Position numbers and translations under genes: made by a program. Below, piece after piece: positions 23,638-32,507 of a stretch of DNA of 33,506 nucleotides (the stretch's first letter is position 1; the number at the start of each line of letters is the position of its first letter). Source of the stretch: an uncultured Roseburia sp. GTDB lineage: Bacteria; Bacillota; Clostridia; Lachnospirales; Lachnospiraceae. The stretch is taken from contig CAKNLF010000017.1 of assembly GCA_930989305.1 (NCBI GenBank), positions 1-33,506 on the forward strand, given 5' to 3'. The notes below the pieces were generated by a model. That model saw nothing but the letters and a program-made list of their open reading frames with translations. It did no database searches and was not told where the DNA came from.

Positions 23638-25050
23638 TTAAAATCTGAAATATAAAAACGGATTGTATGTGTCGCCAACCAGGAATGCCAGGCTGCAGAA
23701 CAGCACTGCCAAACACAGGATATTCAGAGCAATCACCCGCCATTTTGCTTTTACAAACAGTTTTTTCAGTCCAAGACGCCAGAAGATCTTCGGCAGCTGG
23801 GTGGAGCCGATCGCAAGGACAATGATCAGCACAGCATGGGTCCTCCACATATAGCCGGCCATTCCGCCCGCCGCGCTGACGCCGATGCCGAACATGGCTT
23901 TCAGGAAGGTTCCCGCAGTGCTCAGATCCGGACTCGCGAAAATGACCCAGCCGATAACGATCAGCAGGACCGCGTAAGCGTGCTGTATGATGACCGGACA
24001 TTTATCCAGCAATTTCAGCAGGAACGTCTTTTCCAGCAGCAGGATCACAAAGAAATACAGACCCCAGGTAATAAAGGTCCAGCCTGCGCCGTGCCAGAGT
24101 CCTGTCAGGAACCATACGATAAACAGATTGAAAATCTGCCTTGGCAGGCCTTTCCGGTTGCCGCCCAGAGGGATGTACAAATATTCCCGGAACCAGCTGC
24201 TGAGGGTGATGTGCCATCTGCGCCAGAATTCCGTAATGCTCTTGGACTGATAGGGATACATAAAGTTTTCCGGGAATTTGAATCCCATGATCTTTCCGAG
24301 ACCTACCGCCATATCCGAATAACCGGAAAAATCAAAATAGATCTGGAACGTATAAGCCAGCGCTCCCAGCCATGCCAGAGAGGTGTTCAGTTCTCCCATG
24401 GACGAGATCTCCGTCCATATGGCGCCGATCTGATTGGCCAGCAGGACTTTTTTTCCGAGGCCCAGCAGGAACCGCTGTGTTCCCTGGACCACCATAGTCA
24501 GATTGGTAGTCCTGTTGTGGATCTCTTTTTCCACATCGCTGTAACGCACGATCGGGCCTGCGATCAGCTGGGGGAACATACTGATATACGTTGCGAAATC
24601 CAGTATATTATGCTGCGCTTTTACCTTTCCCCGATATACGTCAATGGTATAGGAAAGGGTCTGGAATGTATAAAATGAGATACCGATAGGCAGCGCGATC
24701 TGCAAAAGCCCGATGGCGGACCCGGTCAGCTCATTGATATTTGTGATAATAAAATCCGTATATTTAAAGAAGCACAAAATTCCGATGTTCACCACTACCG
24801 AGATGATGATCACGGCTTTGTGGGCCCGGAATTTCTGTCTGATCTCAAATCGCTCCAGCAAAAGTCCGTTGATGTAATCGAACACTGTGGAAAACAGCAT
24901 GATCAAAATATAGATCGGTTCTCCCCAGGCATAAAAAAACAGGCTGGAGGCCAGTAAAATAATATTCCGGAAGCGGGCGGGGCATATAAAATATGCCGCC
25001 ATCACTACCGGAAGAAACATACATAAGAATATTATACTGCTAAATACCAT
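23638..25050 (-). CDS. MBOAT family O-acyltransferase (AlgI/DltB-like)
   Basis: This 470-residue integral membrane protein starts MVFSSIIFLCMFLPVVMAAYF, the usual start of AlgI-like MBOAT proteins. It contains about 11 hydrophobic helices, FFYAWGEP, IGISFYTFQTLSYTIDVYRG, QLIAGPIVRY, WRRWHITLSSWFREYLYIPLGGNRKG and the MBOAT active-site region FLTGLWHGAGWTFITWG with His320 (and His280 earlier). Such proteins pass an acyl group, usually acetyl, across the membrane to an extracytoplasmic transferase. The DHHW proteins encoded on both sides are the likely partners. No dlt genes are near, so a glycan rather than teichoic acid alanylation is favoured. It starts 11 bp after the upstream lipoprotein gene. 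Confidence 0.93.
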   Translation of the reverse strand: MVFSSIIFLCMFLPVVMAAYFICPARFRNIILLASSLFFYAWGEPIYILIMLFSTVFDYINGLLLERFEIRQKFRAHKAVIIISVVVNIGILCFFKYTDFIITNINELTGSAIGLLQIALPIGISFYTFQTLSYTIDVYRGKVKAQHNILDFATYISMFPQLIAGPIVRYSDVEKEIHNRTTNLTMVVQGTQRFLLGLGKKVLLANQIGAIWTEISSMGELNTSLAWLGALAYTFQIYFDFSGYSDMAVGLGKIMGFKFPENFMYPYQSKSITEFWRRWHITLSSWFREYLYIPLGGNRKGLPRQIFNLFIVWFLTGLWHGAGWTFITWGLYFFVILLLEKTFLLKLLDKCPVIIQHAYAVLLIVIGWVIFASPDLSTAGTFLKAMFGIGVSAAGGMAGYMWRTHAVLIIVLAIGSTQLPKIFWRLGLKKLFVKAKWRVIALNILCLAVLFCSLAFLVGDTYNPFLYFRF

Positions 25051-25061
25051 AATTCTCCCCG

Positions 25062-26591
25062 CTATTTGATTACCATTGCCAGTTTTCCGATCAGGAAGTT
25101 GCTTCTGGTCATGGAAATGTTATTGACAAACAATACGTCCTGTACGTTCTTTTCTTTTGCAAAAGATACCACATCGCCGGTCCAGTACCGGTAATCAATC
25201 ACATACACAGTCTGATAATGATCGATCAGGAATGGAACCAGAGCGTTTCCGAAAGATTCTTTCACTACCACACAGGAAGAACCGTCTGTAATATCACTGT
25301 TTGTGATCACTGTCATGGGGTTGTCCCCGGCGATGAACGTACTGTATTTCAGCGATTTGCCATAATCCGTTACATCATGGATAACGTCCCATTTGTAGTT
25401 CTGACCTTTCTGGTCCGTAACATCCATTGTTACATTCTGGCTTACCGGATAGTAGGCTTTGATCGTATCGGGAGTATTTCCCAGCGCGCTGCTGTTGTTC
25501 GTATCTTTATAGAAAGACCCGAGGAAATCATTGTATTCTACTGTTTTATAATTTTCCAGCGGAGTCGGATCGATGCCCTTTGTCTTGCAGAATTCATTAT
25601 ACGCATAATATGCGCCCAGGGCTGTCCAATGATGGTCCGTCCTGAAATATACGTACTCGGTCCTGTGCTCCATCAGATCCGGATAAGCGTTTACCGTCTT
25701 TACGTTATCATCCATATAGCCGTATATCTTATCCAGAGATTTGGCCTGATCCGAACTGCTGATCTGATCTCTCAGATTGTCAGGAAATGTAATCGCCGTA
25801 CTGGTAGGCGGCACCAGATCATAAACCGTTGCGCTTCCGGCTAATCCGTCAGCCGCTTTATTGATCAGACCTGCATAATTTTTTGCCGTATCGTCACTGT
25901 AATTATACAGTTCGTATGCTGCATTCCCTACGGCAACTACACTTCCGTAATCTGTTACTTTATCATTGCTTTCAATTTTTTCGTAATCTGTATTTTGAGA
26001 GGCAGTATCCGTATCAGATCCTTTTACATCAGATTCACTGCCGTCCCCGCTGTCATCCTTCTGGCTGTCAGCTTTTTTTTTACTGTCATCCGCCTTTGCC
26101 TGGCTCCCATCTCCGTTGAGATATTTCTCAATGATCTGCTTTGCTGTGTCGGAATCATTGGAGATGCACAGTACCACGTACTTATCTTTGTCAAGGATAA
26201 CTGCGTCTTCCGCTTTTGCGGCTTCTTCCGGAACGTAATCCTCAAAAGAAGAGATCACATCCTGCAGATGCGTATCCGCCGCGGTTTTATTCTCTTCCGT
26301 GGAAGAACTGTCCTCCCCGGTAAGGATCAAGATCTCATCGGTTTTGCTTCCGTCCTGATTCTTATAAAGATCTATCTGGGTATTCTCCGCAGCCTGTACC
26401 ATATAGGATGCCGCTTCGTCATCCACTTTGGTCAGCTCGCTTGAAAAAATCCCGCTTTCCTGCAGTTCATCCGCAAGAGCTGTAGTATCCATAGTTACAC
26501 TTTCACTGCTTTGTCCGCAGCCTGCCAAAAGACCAATGCAGCCTGCTGCCAGACATGTCATTCCTACCATTTTTCCTACTTGTTTTCTCAT
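25062..26591 (-). CDS. DUF4358 - DHHW fusion lipoprotein
   Basis: This 509-residue exported lipoprotein has a signal peptide ending in the lipobox LLAGC (Cys25). Residues about 32-160 resemble the DUF4358 domain of clostridial lipoproteins (ADELQESGIFSSELTKVDDEAASYMV, VILDKDKYVVLCISNDSDTAKQIIEKYL). A Lys/Asp/Ser-rich linker (about 160-205) joins it to an AlgX-like domain with DHHW (319-322, in YFRTDHHWTALGAYYAYNEFC) and VVKESFGNALVPFL. It looks like a paralogue of the downstream DHHW protein with an added lipoprotein module. It is the first gene of the acyltransferase operon, with a possible weak promoter at 26713-26741. DUF4358 function is unknown; the domain name is from pattern memory. Confidence 0.85.
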   Translation of the reverse strand: MRKQVGKMVGMTCLAAGCIGLLAGCGQSSESVTMDTTALADELQESGIFSSELTKVDDEAASYMVQAAENTQIDLYKNQDGSKTDEILILTGEDSSSTEENKTAADTHLQDVISSFEDYVPEEAAKAEDAVILDKDKYVVLCISNDSDTAKQIIEKYLNGDGSQAKADDSKKKADSQKDDSGDGSESDVKGSDTDTASQNTDYEKIESNDKVTDYGSVVAVGNAAYELYNYSDDTAKNYAGLINKAADGLAGSATVYDLVPPTSTAITFPDNLRDQISSSDQAKSLDKIYGYMDDNVKTVNAYPDLMEHRTEYVYFRTDHHWTALGAYYAYNEFCKTKGIDPTPLENYKTVEYNDFLGSFYKDTNNSSALGNTPDTIKAYYPVSQNVTMDVTDQKGQNYKWDVIHDVTDYGKSLKYSTFIAGDNPMTVITNSDITDGSSCVVVKESFGNALVPFLIDHYQTVYVIDYRYWTGDVVSFAKEKNVQDVLFVNNISMTRSNFLIGKLAMVIK

Positions 26592-26712
26592 AATGTTGTC
26601 CTCATCTACTTTTTATCTATTTTATTTTTGTGTTCATATGATTAGACCATGAAAAAAAGCAAAAAGTTTCATTGTTTTTATGATTTAATACTAGTTTAAA
26701 ATAATTGTAATA

Positions 26713-26741
26713 ATTATACAGTTCTGATGCTTATACCATTA
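26713..26741 (-). promoter_or_regulatory. Possible promoter of the acyltransferase operon
   Basis: A perfect TATAAT (26718-26713, minus strand) is preceded by 17 bp and a poor -35 (TAATGG). It would give a leader of about 115 bases before the DUF4358-DHHW start. No terminator of the metallo-beta-lactamase gene is visible in this gap. Confidence 0.35.
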
Positions 26742-26769
26742 AACCACAGCTTGCTTCAGTATTCAATGC

Positions 26770-28371
26770 CTATTTCTCCCATTTGTCGCAGATTGCGTTG
26801 ATCTGATCTGCCAGCTGGCTCAATTCCTTATTGGGACGTCCTTCATTTTTCCGGATTACAGCCATAAGCCGTTCGCCTGCCGCCTGCAGTCTCGCAAATA
26901 CATTGGAAGCCGCTTTTGAGGATTTTTTCTTTTTCTGCGCTGCTTTCCGCAGGCCGAATTCCACCCACCGGTTTTCTGTCAGATCATAGACGTCCCCGCT
27001 GTAAGGAGCCGTACAGGGGCAGCCAGCCACCTGCTGCAGATGGTCCGCGAATTCATCGCATACGCCGTCATCTCCGTGGACAACAAAAATACGTTTGGGC
27101 ATTTCTTTCATTTCCTGCACCCAGGCGGTCAGATGATTGCAGTCCGCATGTCCGCTGATGCCCGGCAGGTTGATGATCTCAGCGGATACATGGATCGTCT
27201 CACCGAAAAGCTTCACTTCCTTTGCGCCGTTTAACAGCTTATTTCCCAAAGTGCCCGGCACCTGGTACCCTACAAATAAAACCGTGCATTCCGGTCTCCA
27301 CAAATTGTGTTTCAAGTGATGCCGGATCCGCCCCGCCTCGCACATGCCGGAAGCGGAGATAATGACAACCGGCTTCTTTTCAAAGTTGATCATCTTTGAG
27401 TCATCGCTTGTAACGGACTTTTTCAGTCCCGGGAACTGAATGGGATTGATCCCTTTTGTGATCATCTCCAGAGCGTCCTCACGGAAACATTCTTTCACAT
27501 TTTTATTGAAAATATTCGTAGCTTCCACAGCCAGCGGACTGTCCACGTATACTTCAAAATCGCCCATTCCCGGCAGCATGTTCTCCGTTTTGATCCTGCG
27601 CAGGTGATACAGCATTTCCTGGGTACGTCCTACGGAAAAAGCGGGGATCACCAGATTGCCGCCTCTGGCAAATGTTCTTTTTATGATCCCGGCCAATTCC
27701 ACCGCGTAATCAGGCGGCACCGCATGGACTTTGTCTCCGTAAGTGGACTCTATGATCAAATAATCCGCCCGGTCCGGTTTTTCCGGGTCTTTGATCAGCG
27801 GACGGTTTCCGTTGCCCAGATCTCCCGAAAAGATCAGTTTGATCTCTCTGCCTTCTTCTGTTCCCCATATTTCAATAAAAGAAGATCCCAGCAGATGTCC
27901 CGCGTCCCGAAACCGGATCACGATCCCGTCGCATACAGTGATCTTTTTATCATACTCACATGGGACAAAATGGGTCAGCACTCCCTGTACATCATTCATA
28001 TCATACATGGGAACCACTTCCGGCCGTCCGGCCCGGCGCGCTTTCCTGTTTTTCCATTCCGCTTCAAACATCTGAATGTGGGCGCTGTCTTTCAGCATAA
28101 TATCGCACAGCTGGGATGTGGCGTTGGTGGCAAAGATCTGTCCCCGGAATCCTTTGGAATACAAAAGCGGCAGCAGCCCCGAATGGTCAATGTGGGCATG
28201 GGTCACAAACACATAATCAATCTCCGCCGCGTTTACCGGTATCTCCTGATTTTCATAAATATCCGGTCCCTGTTCCATCCCGCAGTCGATCAGACAATTT
28301 TTATCCGCAATGTGCAGATAATGACAGCTTCCGGTCACTTCGTGGGCTGCGCCCAAAAATTCTATTTTCAT
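26770..28371 (-). CDS. Beta-CASP metallo-beta-lactamase RNase (CPSF-like)
   Basis: This 533-residue protein has a metallo-beta-lactamase domain with GAAHEVTGSCHYL, LIDCGMEQG, the metal motif H58-A-H60-I-D62-H63, FRDAGHLLGSSFIEI and IFSGDLGN. The inserted beta-CASP domain follows (GNLVIPAFSVGRTQEMLYHL, VYVDSPLA, VVIISASGMCEAGRIRHHLKHNL), and the fold closes with LPGISGHADCNHL. Beta-CASP proteins of this type process RNA and are related to eukaryotic CPSF73. The C-terminal 65 residues are a Lys-rich extension (KKKKSSKAASNVFARL...), perhaps for RNA binding. AGGAGGGG precedes the start. It stands alone with its own promoter. DNA repair is less likely; I did not see RNase J features. Confidence 0.9.
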   Translation of the reverse strand: MKIEFLGAAHEVTGSCHYLHIADKNCLIDCGMEQGPDIYENQEIPVNAAEIDYVFVTHAHIDHSGLLPLLYSKGFRGQIFATNATSQLCDIMLKDSAHIQMFEAEWKNRKARRAGRPEVVPMYDMNDVQGVLTHFVPCEYDKKITVCDGIVIRFRDAGHLLGSSFIEIWGTEEGREIKLIFSGDLGNGNRPLIKDPEKPDRADYLIIESTYGDKVHAVPPDYAVELAGIIKRTFARGGNLVIPAFSVGRTQEMLYHLRRIKTENMLPGMGDFEVYVDSPLAVEATNIFNKNVKECFREDALEMITKGINPIQFPGLKKSVTSDDSKMINFEKKPVVIISASGMCEAGRIRHHLKHNLWRPECTVLFVGYQVPGTLGNKLLNGAKEVKLFGETIHVSAEIINLPGISGHADCNHLTAWVQEMKEMPKRIFVVHGDDGVCDEFADHLQQVAGCPCTAPYSGDVYDLTENRWVEFGLRKAAQKKKKSSKAASNVFARLQAAGERLMAVIRKNEGRPNKELSQLADQINAICDKWEK

Positions 28372-28694
28372 GAAAAACCCCTCCTGCTATGATCGTTTTT
28401 TTACGAAAAAAACACCTTGCTAAGTGCTCATATTATACCATATTTCCGGCGCTATTTCTTCTTCTGCAAAGGAAGTTTTGCAATTCTTTTTCATGGAGCT
28501 GTCCCCCCTGCTGACGTTGCCGCCAAAGCGATCGGCGAGAGCTCCTTCGGATATGCCTTTTCTACAAAATTTTCATGAAATTGTTGCACATTTGCAGTTT
28601 CTGTTATATTGTTATTAGTAACATGCCAGCTGACAAGACAGTTGTAAATGCATTTTAACATATCATCCATCTGACAGAAAGGGACTTTGAGAAT
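28372..28694. other. Divergent intergenic region between the RNase and symporter operons
   Basis: Minus-strand TATAAT (28437-28432) is the likely -10 of the RNase gene, with a weak -35. Near its ribosome site is a perfect GTTTTTTT-ACG-AAAAAAAC inverted repeat (28395-28413). On the plus side, TTGTTG with 17 bp to TTATAT (about 28582-28610) may drive the symporter operon. A GC-rich hairpin repeat (28495-28545) stands out between them. Confidence 0.45.
28495..28545. repeat. GC-rich palindromic element, possible dispersed repeat
   Basis: GGAGCT (28495-28500) pairs with AGCTCC (28540-28545), and GCCG (28519-28522) pairs with CGGC (28533-28536) inside. The composition is unlike the AT-rich surroundings. 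It does not encode a credible protein and is not a riboswitch I know. It could be a short interspersed palindrome or a small structured RNA; only one copy lies in this window. Confidence 0.4.
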
Positions 28695-28907
28695 ATGAAA
28701 CTTTCCAAACTTGAAAAAATTTGGCTGATTTCCGTTATCATCTTTTATTTTCTTTATAATCTGCCGTTTTTCCCCCAATATCATCATTCCAAGGCTACAG
28801 TGATCCACATGCTTCTAACCGTTATCCCCCTGTGGACCGCCGTCTACTTTGGACTGATCAAAGTCTGCAAAAAACAAAAGCTGAAAAAAAGAAAGGGGGA
28901 CAAATAA
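28695..28907 (+). CDS. Small two-helix membrane protein, symporter partner
   Basis: This 70-residue protein has two hydrophobic segments (about 8-26 and 35-56) and a strongly basic tail (KKQKLKKRKGDK). It lies 3 bp before a sodium:solute symporter gene. Small membrane proteins of the YhdT/DUF997 or DUF3311 type occupy this place next to PanF-like or monocarboxylate symporters, where they may be auxiliary subunits. Which family it belongs to is not certain from sequence alone. AAAGGGA lies upstream of the ATG. Confidence 0.75.
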   Translation: MKLSKLEKIWLISVIIFYFLYNLPFFPQYHHSKATVIHMLLTVIPLWTAVYFGLIKVCKKQKLKKRKGDK

Positions 28908-28910
28908 CCG

Positions 28911-30455
28911 ATGTTAAGTTCAGGTCTTTTATGGACGGTTTTTATCATTTATCTGTGTTTTCTGTTTTTTATTGCCGTCATGGGCGGCTTTATCCAGAAA
29001 CACAGGACCAAAAATACGGAAGACTTTTCCACCGGCAGCGGTACGATCCGGTGGCCGTTTCTTGTTATGACCTATATTGCCTCCCTTATGAGCACCTGGG
29101 TATTTTTTGCCGGTCCCGGCGCCTATTACCGGGGCGGATTCGGCTACTGGGCCAGTGAACTGAGCTATATCTGCCTGTTCCCTGTCATTGTCCATTTTGT
29201 TATGAACAAAGTGTGGCTGGTCAACCGCAGCAGACACTATACCACGCCTGCGGATATTTATTACGACCGGTTCAAAAGCCCTCTGCTGCGCTTTATACTG
29301 GCCCTTGTATTTTTAAGCGCCTCTTTCCCAACCGTCACATCCGTGCTGATCGCCATTTCCAAAGCCGCGGAAATCGCCACCGGAGGGGCTGTAAAGTACC
29401 AGTATATCCTGCTGATCACCGGGATCATCATTATCATCTACGTGATCATCGGCGGCATGAAATCCATTGTTATGACCGATACGATCCAGGGACTGATCTA
29501 CATCGGCATTCTCTGGGCCATTGTGATTGCCTGCCTGATCATCGGCTTTCACGGTTCCCTTGCCAATGCGGTCCAGACCGTATGGCAAAACAGCAACGAC
29601 TGGTTCTCCTATCCGGGGCCCAATGAACTGGTGCCCTACAGCGCCCGGTTTGGCTACCCCTTCTGCTGCGCCATCGGATGGACCATCATGCTTCCCCATG
29701 TATTTATCCGATCCGGCTACGCCGGCGCTTCCCTCCAGACCCAGCGCAAACTGATGTTTCTCACGCCTGTGCTGCAGGTGATCGTCTGGAGCGGCTGTAT
29801 GCTCATCGGACTGGTTGCCATCGGTATGATGCCCGGACTGGATACTGCCCAGACCGAGTACATCATCCCTTATCTGATACAAAATTTCATCCAAAACCTG
29901 CATCCCGCTGTAGCTGTGATCCTGATGATCGGATTTTTCGTAGGAGCCGTATCCGTCGGCGTCACCACCGCGGATTCTTTCCTGCTGGTATCCGGTTCCA
30001 TCCTTACGGAAGATATCCTCGTACATACCTTCCGGTTAAAATTAACTGACAGACACAGACTGCTTGCTGTGCGGATCGTGATCGCCCTGATCGGCGTCTG
30101 CAGCATTTGTATGGCTCTGCGGCCCCCGGGGCTGATCTTTACGCTGATCATGTTTGCCAATGCCATTGTCATGCCTCTGTTCCCCATACTGGTCATTGGC
30201 ATCTACTGGAAAAAAGCCACCAAGCAGGCTGCCGTCATCGCTTCCATTGTGGGGACAGCTCTTGTGCTGATGACTTACTTCCTCTGGGATCTGGGAGACG
30301 CCTGGTACGGCACTTTCGGCCTGATCGGCAGTACATGCTGCATGATCCTTATCAGCCTGTTTACCAAACAGCCGGAATCCGACAGTCAGGAATTTTATCA
30401 GGCTCTGCAAAAGGGAGAAGAAGAATATTTTGAAAACACCCCCGAATGGGAATAG
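28911..30455 (+). CDS. Sodium:solute symporter family (SSS) transporter
   Basis: This 514-residue protein has about 13 membrane helices and the SSS hallmarks: TEDFSTGSGTIRWPFLVMTYIASLMSTWVFFAGPG, GFGYWASELSY, the YVIIGGMKSIVMTDTIQGLIY segment that is the signature region of this family, GWTIMLPHVFIRSGYAG and GAVSVGVTTADSFLLVSGSILTEDI. Family members bring in a solute such as pantothenate, a monocarboxylate, proline or sugar with sodium. The small membrane protein before it recalls yhdT-panF, but substrate cannot be assigned. The ATG follows GGGGG by 11 bases. A terminator follows at 30488. Confidence 0.9.
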   Translation: MLSSGLLWTVFIIYLCFLFFIAVMGGFIQKHRTKNTEDFSTGSGTIRWPFLVMTYIASLMSTWVFFAGPGAYYRGGFGYWASELSYICLFPVIVHFVMNKVWLVNRSRHYTTPADIYYDRFKSPLLRFILALVFLSASFPTVTSVLIAISKAAEIATGGAVKYQYILLITGIIIIIYVIIGGMKSIVMTDTIQGLIYIGILWAIVIACLIIGFHGSLANAVQTVWQNSNDWFSYPGPNELVPYSARFGYPFCCAIGWTIMLPHVFIRSGYAGASLQTQRKLMFLTPVLQVIVWSGCMLIGLVAIGMMPGLDTAQTEYIIPYLIQNFIQNLHPAVAVILMIGFFVGAVSVGVTTADSFLLVSGSILTEDILVHTFRLKLTDRHRLLAVRIVIALIGVCSICMALRPPGLIFTLIMFANAIVMPLFPILVIGIYWKKATKQAAVIASIVGTALVLMTYFLWDLGDAWYGTFGLIGSTCCMILISLFTKQPESDSQEFYQALQKGEEEYFENTPEWE

Positions 30456-30487
30456 CATGATACAGGAAAAATTGTCCGCGCCATAAC

Positions 30488-30534
30488 AAAAACGGAAGGC
30501 GATGCCCAAGAACAGGCGATCTTCTTCCGTTTTT
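30488..30534 (+). terminator. Terminator of the symporter operon
   Basis: AAAAACGGAAG and CTTCCGTTTTT pair around an inner loop with GCGAT/GGCGATC, followed by TTTTCTTTTT. T runs on the other strand too (CCGTTTTTG), so it may also stop the convergent aminotransferase transcript. Confidence 0.8.
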
Positions 30535-30629
30535 CTTTTTATCATATTTTCTTTTTTCTGATCTTAACAAACACAGGGAAGGAGCCTATCGTTTCATTTT
30601 CCGATCTCAGCTCCTGCCGCAAAACGGTT

Positions 30630-31772
30630 TTATCTGTTTTCAGCCTCCAGGCTTTCCATAAATACCGTTTCCATATCCGCCTGCAGCGGTATGCCCAGCT
30701 TTCGGAATGTCCCGTCCAGACCATGGAATGTCTCTCTGACGTTTTCCGCAGTGGCGTTGTTTCCCATATGTCCGATGCGGATCACCTTGCCTGCCAGACA
30801 GTCAAAGGATCCTGCCAGCATGATATTGTAATCTTTTTTCATAGTTTCCAAAATGGCCTGATCCGTTGTGCCATCCGGCACTTCAAATACCGTCACCGTA
30901 TTGGAAAAGCCGCTTGCCTGATACAGTTTCAGCCCTGCTGCCTGTACGGCTGCCCGGGAAGCTTTTCCGATCCGTTCATGACGGCGGATGATATCCCGGT
31001 CTGCGGCTATGTTGTCGATAGCTGCCCGCAGTCCGTATATATCGCTGATGGGCATTGTATAGGGAAACCATTTTTCTTCATAATAATGAAAAAATACAGA
31101 CAGGTTGGCGTAAAAAGACGCGATGGGAGTCTTTCGGTTTTGGATCGCTGCCCTGGCCGCCTGGCTCACAGTCACAAAAGTCAGTCCCGGAGGAGCGGAT
31201 ACCACTTTCTGAGAACCCCCGCACAAGATGTCGATCTGGGCCTCTTTTACATTCAGCGGTTCTCCAAAGCAGGTGGACACTGCATCCACCACTGTAAGGA
31301 TCCCGTATTTTTTCAGCAGGGGGCAGATCCGTCCCACATCGTTCAGCATACCGCTGGGCGTATCCCCATGTACTACCGTAGCATATTTGTAATCGTGATG
31401 CCCGGCCAGATAGGCTTCCAGTTCTTCCACGGAAATCGTTTTTCTCATATCCGTGGAATACAGCTCTGGCTCTCCTCCGTACATCGTCACGAAATCGGCA
31501 AATCCTTTGCCGAAGATCCCGTTGTCCAGCACAAGGACTTTGTCGCCGGGTTCTGTCATAGACGCGCACGCCGCTTCCAGTCCCAGGATGCCCTCGCCGC
31601 CCAGGATCAGGGTTTCGCCGTCCGCCTGCAGCAGGCTGCTGATCTTTTCACATGTTTCTTTATAAAATTCCACGAATGACTCATCCAGATCCGGATTGGT
31701 GCATTCCCTGCTCCTTGCCATTCTTACGTTTTCCGCCACCTGTGTCGGTCCGGGCGTCATAATTTTATACAT
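30630..31772 (-). CDS. Class V aminotransferase (alanine-glyoxylate / serine-pyruvate type)
   Basis: I set the start at the ATG at 31772, with AAAGGGTG nine bases upstream; the longer in-frame reading to 31985 only runs through the ECF gene. The 380-residue PLP enzyme begins YKIMTPGPTQVAENVRMA, has ILGGEGILGLEAACASM, VVHGDTPSGMLNDV, Asp163 in VVDAVSTCFGE and the PLP lysine K189 in CGGSQKVVSAPPGL. This is the AGT/PucG-like group, which transfers amino groups from Ser or Ala to glyoxylate or hydroxypyruvate-like acceptors. The substrate here is not proven. It starts 8 bp after the ECF S-component gene and is probably cotranscribed. Confidence 0.9.
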   Translation of the reverse strand: MYKIMTPGPTQVAENVRMARSRECTNPDLDESFVEFYKETCEKISSLLQADGETLILGGEGILGLEAACASMTEPGDKVLVLDNGIFGKGFADFVTMYGGEPELYSTDMRKTISVEELEAYLAGHHDYKYATVVHGDTPSGMLNDVGRICPLLKKYGILTVVDAVSTCFGEPLNVKEAQIDILCGGSQKVVSAPPGLTFVTVSQAARAAIQNRKTPIASFYANLSVFFHYYEEKWFPYTMPISDIYGLRAAIDNIAADRDIIRRHERIGKASRAAVQAAGLKLYQASGFSNTVTVFEVPDGTTDQAILETMKKDYNIMLAGSFDCLAGKVIRIGHMGNNATAENVRETFHGLDGTFRKLGIPLQADMETVFMESLEAENR

Positions 31773-31780
31773 CTTTCTTT

Positions 31781-32320
31781 TCACCCTTTCAGTCCTATTT
31801 TTTCCGCGGCTGCGTTCAGCCGTCCCACAATGGCCAGCGTGATCGCCGCAGCTGCCCCTACCTGTACCAGGTTTCCCGGTATGGAAGTCACAGGCGCGAT
31901 CCAGTTTCCGTATATGATCCCTTCCGCCGCGTAATATCCGGCAATCTTGATCACACAGGCTGCCCCTATCGCTGCCGCGTACCATCTGAATTTATGATGG
32001 GATGTTTTTTCTGTCATTCTCCCTACTGTGTATCCCATCAGTCCTACGATCACCAGTGTAAAAGGCGCCCACAGCGTCCAGCCGGACAGCAGGTCAAACA
32101 GACCCATGCCTACGCCTCCGGCGATCATCCCAGTCTTTCTGCCGAACAGGATCGCTCCGATAAACAGCGGCACATTGCCTAGGTGGACCAGTCCGCCGTT
32201 GGCCGCGATAGGCAGCCGTATATTAATACAGGCCGTAAACACATAGGTCAGCGCGATAAACACTGCGGTTACGGTAATAAATCTGATATGGGAAACACTG
32301 CTTTTTTTTGCCTTATTCAT
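31781..32320 (-). CDS. ECF transporter S component
   Basis: This 179-residue membrane protein has about six hydrophobic helices and the pattern GGLVHLGNVPLFIGAILFGRKTGMIAGGVGMGLFDLLSGWTLWAPFTLVIVGLMGY, characteristic of vitamin-binding S subunits of energy-coupling factor transporters in the PF07155-like group. It binds a vitamin or precursor and uses a shared ECF module (EcfA1, EcfA2, EcfT) encoded elsewhere. The substrate is unknown. Because its operon partner is a PLP enzyme, a B6 vitamer is possible but only a guess. I found no TPP, FMN, preQ1 or cobalamin riboswitch in its leader (32321-32440). AGGTGAG precedes the start. Confidence 0.82.
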   Translation of the reverse strand: MNKAKKSSVSHIRFITVTAVFIALTYVFTACINIRLPIAANGGLVHLGNVPLFIGAILFGRKTGMIAGGVGMGLFDLLSGWTLWAPFTLVIVGLMGYTVGRMTEKTSHHKFRWYAAAIGAACVIKIAGYYAAEGIIYGNWIAPVTSIPGNLVQVGAAAAITLAIVGRLNAAAEKIGLKG

Positions 32321-32440
32321 GCTCTCACCTGCTTTCTCTGGGGAGTTTTATCCCGGTATGGATCCGGTGATGCTATCCTACCGTTAAATTGGCTTTTTTC
32401 ATATATCCACTTTTTCACTTTTTAAGCAGGCCAGTTTTAC

Positions 32441-32485
32441 AAAAAAGAAAAGCGTGATCTACTTTTTACGTAAAACACACTTTTT
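32441..32485 (-). terminator. Terminator of the SRP RNA gene
   Basis: On the minus strand AAAAGTGTG pairs with CACGCTTTT (one G-U pair), with TTTTACGTAAAA able to fold in the loop, followed by CTTTTTT. It lies 23-67 bases after the mature 3' end. Confidence 0.65.
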
Positions 32486-32507
32486 GATCCGTTTCATTCT
32501 TTTTAAA

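Noticed and set aside
32321..32440. Riboswitch in the leader of the ECF S-component gene
   Set aside because: Small stems (CCGG/CCGG, GGGA/TCCC) are present, but I could not match TPP, FMN, preQ1, cobalamin or guanidine consensus elements.
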